From Mucilaginibacter lappiensis (GTDB taxonomy: Bacteria > Bacteroidota > Bacteroidia > Sphingobacteriales > Sphingobacteriaceae): a stretch of DNA of 64,000 bases. The position numbers were made by a program, and so were the translations under genes. Shown piece by piece: positions 61,444 to 64,000 of this stretch (positions are counted from its first letter, which is position 1; every line of letters starts with the position of its first letter). The notes beneath the pieces were generated by a model. It was not told the DNA's origin and searched no databases. It saw nothing but the letters and a program-made list of their open reading frames with translations. The stretch spans positions 186,001-250,000 of the forward strand of contig NZ_FTMG01000001.1 of assembly GCF_900155965.1 (NCBI RefSeq). The letters run 5' to 3'.

Positions 61444-64000
61444 ATGTACAAAAATTTTACTACAAACATTTGTACGCATTCGTGCTACACCAAGAAATTC
61501 CTTCTTATAATGAAAATAACGAGCCTTATACTCCTGCTGGCATTTATGCAGGTCAGTGCATCGGTCTTTTCACAAAAAATAACTTATAAACAAAATGATG
61601 TTACGCTGAAACAGTTGTTCAGTGAAATCAACAGGCAAACAGGATACAACGTTTTTTGGTCGCCAAAGGGATCACAAAAAACTTATACCCTTGATGTTAA
61701 TTTCAAGAACACTCCTCTTGATGACGTACTTAAAACAGCTCTTAAAAATTTACAACTATCCTACATTATTGATGGAAAATCCATCATCATTACTAAAGAG
61801 GCAGCTGGTGTGGAGGCTTTTAGCACAAACACATCAATATTAGCTGATATTACTGTAACAGGATCAGTTAAAGATAGTAAGGGAGTGCCGTTAACAGGAG
61901 TAAGTATTTCTGTTGTGGGTAATTCCAAACAAGGTACAGTAACAGATATTAACGGTAAGTTTATTTTAGATGTGAAAGAAGGTGCTACAATTAAAATAAC
62001 CTTTGTAGGTTTTAAATCGCAGACTTTTATAGTAACACCTCAAACCAAGCTCTTTAATGTTACACTGGAAGAAGATGTACAACAAGCTGATGAGGTAGTG
62101 GTTACCGCCTATGGAAAAAAGGAAAGAAGAGAGGCCATTGTTGGCTCTGTTACCACAGTAAAACCAGGCAATTTAAAAATACCCGCCAGTAACCTCACCA
62201 ATGCATTAGCAGGCCAGGTTGCAGGGGTTATAGCCTATCAGCCCAGTGGGCAGCCTGGGGTAGATAACTCAACATTCTTTATCAGGGGTGTTACTACCTT
62301 CGGTTACCGGCAGAGCCCTTTGATACTGATAGATAACGTTGAGTTAACCGCATCCGATCTGGCCCGTTTAAATGTTGATGATATAGAAAGCTTTTCTATA
62401 CTAAAAGATGCGAGTGCTACCGCCTTGTATGGGGCACGCGGTGGTAACGGTGTTATCCTGGTTAAAACAAAAGAAGGTAAGACAGGTAAATCGCAGATTA
62501 ATTTCAGGGTTGAAAACGCCTCATCGCAATCTGTCAAAACCCTCCAGCTGGCCGATCCAATTACTTACATGAAGCTCTTTAATGAAGCCGTACGCACCCG
62601 TTATCCTTTAGACCCGTTACCTTATGACCAGAACAAAATATTAAATACAGAAGCCACTATCAATCACGCACCGGGAAGTAACCAATATGTATACCCGGCA
62701 GTTAACTGGCTCGACATGCTATTTAAAAACCGTACCAGTACACAACGGGGTAATTTAAGTGTACAAGGTGGCGGTGGTGTTGCCCGTTACTATGTTGCCG
62801 GTTCATATGATAATGATAACGGTATTTTGAGAACTGATATCAGAAATAATAATAACAATAATGTTAAGTTTCAAAATTACCAGATACGCTCTAACGTCAA
62901 CATTAATATAACCGATAAAACCGAGCTGATTGTACGTTTAGCGGGCACCTTTAATGAGTATAACGGCCCCCGCACCAACGATGCAAACTTCCAGACCGAT
63001 CTTTACAACTTGGTAATGCATACCAGTCCGGTTGATTTTCCAGCTTATTTTCCACCCGATTCTGCCAATCTTCGTACTAAACACATTTTGTTCGGTAATA
63101 CAGCCGCTTCAAACGGGGGCTTAGGATCTACTCAATATATCAACCCGTATGCTTCCCTCCTTTCCGGACATCAAAACTTTTCGGAATCAAGGATGCTTGC
63201 GCAATTGGAACTAAATCAAAATTTAGACTTCCTTACATCCGGACTGAATTTCCATGGCATCTTCAGTACCAACAGGTATGCATACTTCAGATCGCAGCTT
63301 TATTATAATCCCTTTTATTATACTACACAAAATTATGATAAGACAACCAATCAGTACACATTACTCTGGATAAACTCGCAACCCGGACAAGCCCAGGAAT
63401 ATCTTTCCTACTCCCGCGACCCTTATTCAGATAACCTGCAAACCTTTGTTTATTTCCAGGGTGTACTGGATTATAACAGGTCGATCGGAAAAAACAACAA
63501 TGTCAGTGCTTCTTTAATAGGCACCCGCCAACAACAATTATATTCCAATAATATTGATCCGCGCACTAATACCTATAGTTTACAATATTCATTACCATAC
63601 CGTAACTTAACGGTGGCGGGACGTGCTACCTATTCCTACAAGAGCAGGTATTTCCTTGAGTTTAACTTTGGATATAACGGATCCGAACGATTTTCGGCAA
63701 ATCACCGGTTTGGATTTTTCCCAACAATAGGTGCTTCATGGATCATATCTGATGAAAAGTTTTGGGGTGATCTGTATGATGTGTTTGATCGCTTTAAACT
63801 ACGTGCCAGCTATGGGTTGGTGGGTAACGACCAGATTGGAAGTCAAAGGTTCTTTTATCTATCAGACGTAAATCTTAATGGAGGTAACTCTGCTTCATTT
63901 GGAACAAATAACGCGTACTCCCATAACGGGGTTAGGATCAATAGTTATGAGAATGATGATGTGACATGGGAAACCTCAAAGCAGACTAACCTTGGCCTTG
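61444..64000 (+). CDS. SusC/RagA-family TonB-dependent transporter, partial (runs off the window)
   Basis: The frame from ATG 61444 stays open to the end of the window, giving about 852 residues without a stop. The N-terminus (MYKNFTTNICTHSCYTKKFL) is followed by a signal peptide ending near SASVFSQ. An STN domain (about 45-115), a carboxypeptidase-regulatory-like repeat (TVTGSVKDSKGVPLTGVSIS) and the plug with RGVTTFGYRQSPLILIDNVE and ALYGARGGNGVILVKTKEG are clear. Barrel sequence follows to the end. The STN domain fits control by the FecR/sigma pair upstream. A SusD gene should follow outside the window. Substrate is unknown. Confidence 0.93.
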   Translation, partial: MYKNFTTNICTHSCYTKKFLLIMKITSLILLLAFMQVSASVFSQKITYKQNDVTLKQLFSEINRQTGYNVFWSPKGSQKTYTLDVNFKNTPLDDVLKTALKNLQLSYIIDGKSIIITKEAAGVEAFSTNTSILADITVTGSVKDSKGVPLTGVSISVVGNSKQGTVTDINGKFILDVKEGATIKITFVGFKSQTFIVTPQTKLFNVTLEEDVQQADEVVVTAYGKKERREAIVGSVTTVKPGNLKIPASNLTNALAGQVAGVIAYQPSGQPGVDNSTFFIRGVTTFGYRQSPLILIDNVELTASDLARLNVDDIESFSILKDASATALYGARGGNGVILVKTKEGKTGKSQINFRVENASSQSVKTLQLADPITYMKLFNEAVRTRYPLDPLPYDQNKILNTEATINHAPGSNQYVYPAVNWLDMLFKNRTSTQRGNLSVQGGGGVARYYVAGSYDNDNGILRTDIRNNNNNNVKFQNYQIRSNVNINITDKTELIVRLAGTFNEYNGPRTNDANFQTDLYNLVMHTSPVDFPAYFPPDSANLRTKHILFGNTAASNGGLGSTQYINPYASLLSGHQNFSESRMLAQLELNQNLDFLTSGLNFHGIFSTNRYAYFRSQLYYNPFYYTTQNYDKTTNQYTLLWINSQPGQAQEYLSYSRDPYSDNLQTFVYFQGVLDYNRSIGKNNNVSASLIGTRQQQLYSNNIDPRTNTYSLQYSLPYRNLTVAGRATYSYKSRYFLEFNFGYNGSERFSANHRFGFFPTIGASWIISDEKFWGDLYDVFDRFKLRASYGLVGNDQIGSQRFFYLSDVNLNGGNSASFGTNNAYSHNGVRINSYENDDVTWETSKQTNLGL

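Overview
The window looks like chromosomal DNA of a soil or plant-associated Bacteroidota in the Sphingobacteriaceae, most like Mucilaginibacter or Pedobacter. The reasons are two SusC/SusD-type systems with ECF sigma/FecR regulation, many secreted glycoside hydrolases with Bacteroidota signal peptides, start codons without obvious Shine-Dalgarno sequences, AT-rich intergenic DNA and moderate GC in genes. The genus is an inference.

Region 1 (854-20084, plus strand) is a tightly packed biosynthetic operon. It encodes an iterative PUFA/heterocyst-glycolipid-like type I polyketide synthase in two large proteins: FMN reductase x2-KS-AT-ACP-ACP-KR, and KS-AT-like-DH-PPTase. These are followed by a free ACP, an alpha/beta hydrolase, two tandem GT1 glycosyltransferases, three tandem condensation-type acyltransferases and a small membrane protein. 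The simplest reading is a glycosylated, acylated polyketide or fatty-acid lipid. It is the strongest candidate here for an undescribed pathway.

Region 2 (20091-39296, minus strand) is a polysaccharide utilisation locus: ECF sigma, FecR, SusC with an STN domain, SusD, GH89, GH35, an HGSNAT-like membrane acetyltransferase and GH92. Upstream of it lie an esterase, an SGNH hydrolase and a PI-PLC-like protein. The gene set suits GlcNAc-, galactose- and mannose-capped glycans. The pairing of an HGSNAT-like acetyltransferase with a GH89 (NAGLU family) recalls the lysosomal acetylate-then-cleave steps for alpha-glucosamine ends.

Region 3 (39528-43604) holds a nucleoside phosphorylase, a HAD phosphatase, a tRNA with a CAT anticodon and its terminator, and a convergent pair of TIR-DUF3298 fusion proteins whose stop codons share an 11-bp palindrome. 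The pair is a plausible uncharacterised immune-type module.

Region 4 (43920-52652) is a second carbohydrate cluster: a GH39-like enzyme, GH106 and a sugar-isomerase-like protein on the minus strand, divergent from an AraC regulator and a GH32 fructan hydrolase. Region 5 (52725-58999, minus strand) is a TetR-TolC-MFP-RND efflux operon with four copies of a TGAAC-N3-GTTYA-like operator. Region 6 (59445-64000) is the start of a second ECF sigma/FecR/SusC locus, and its SusC runs off the window.
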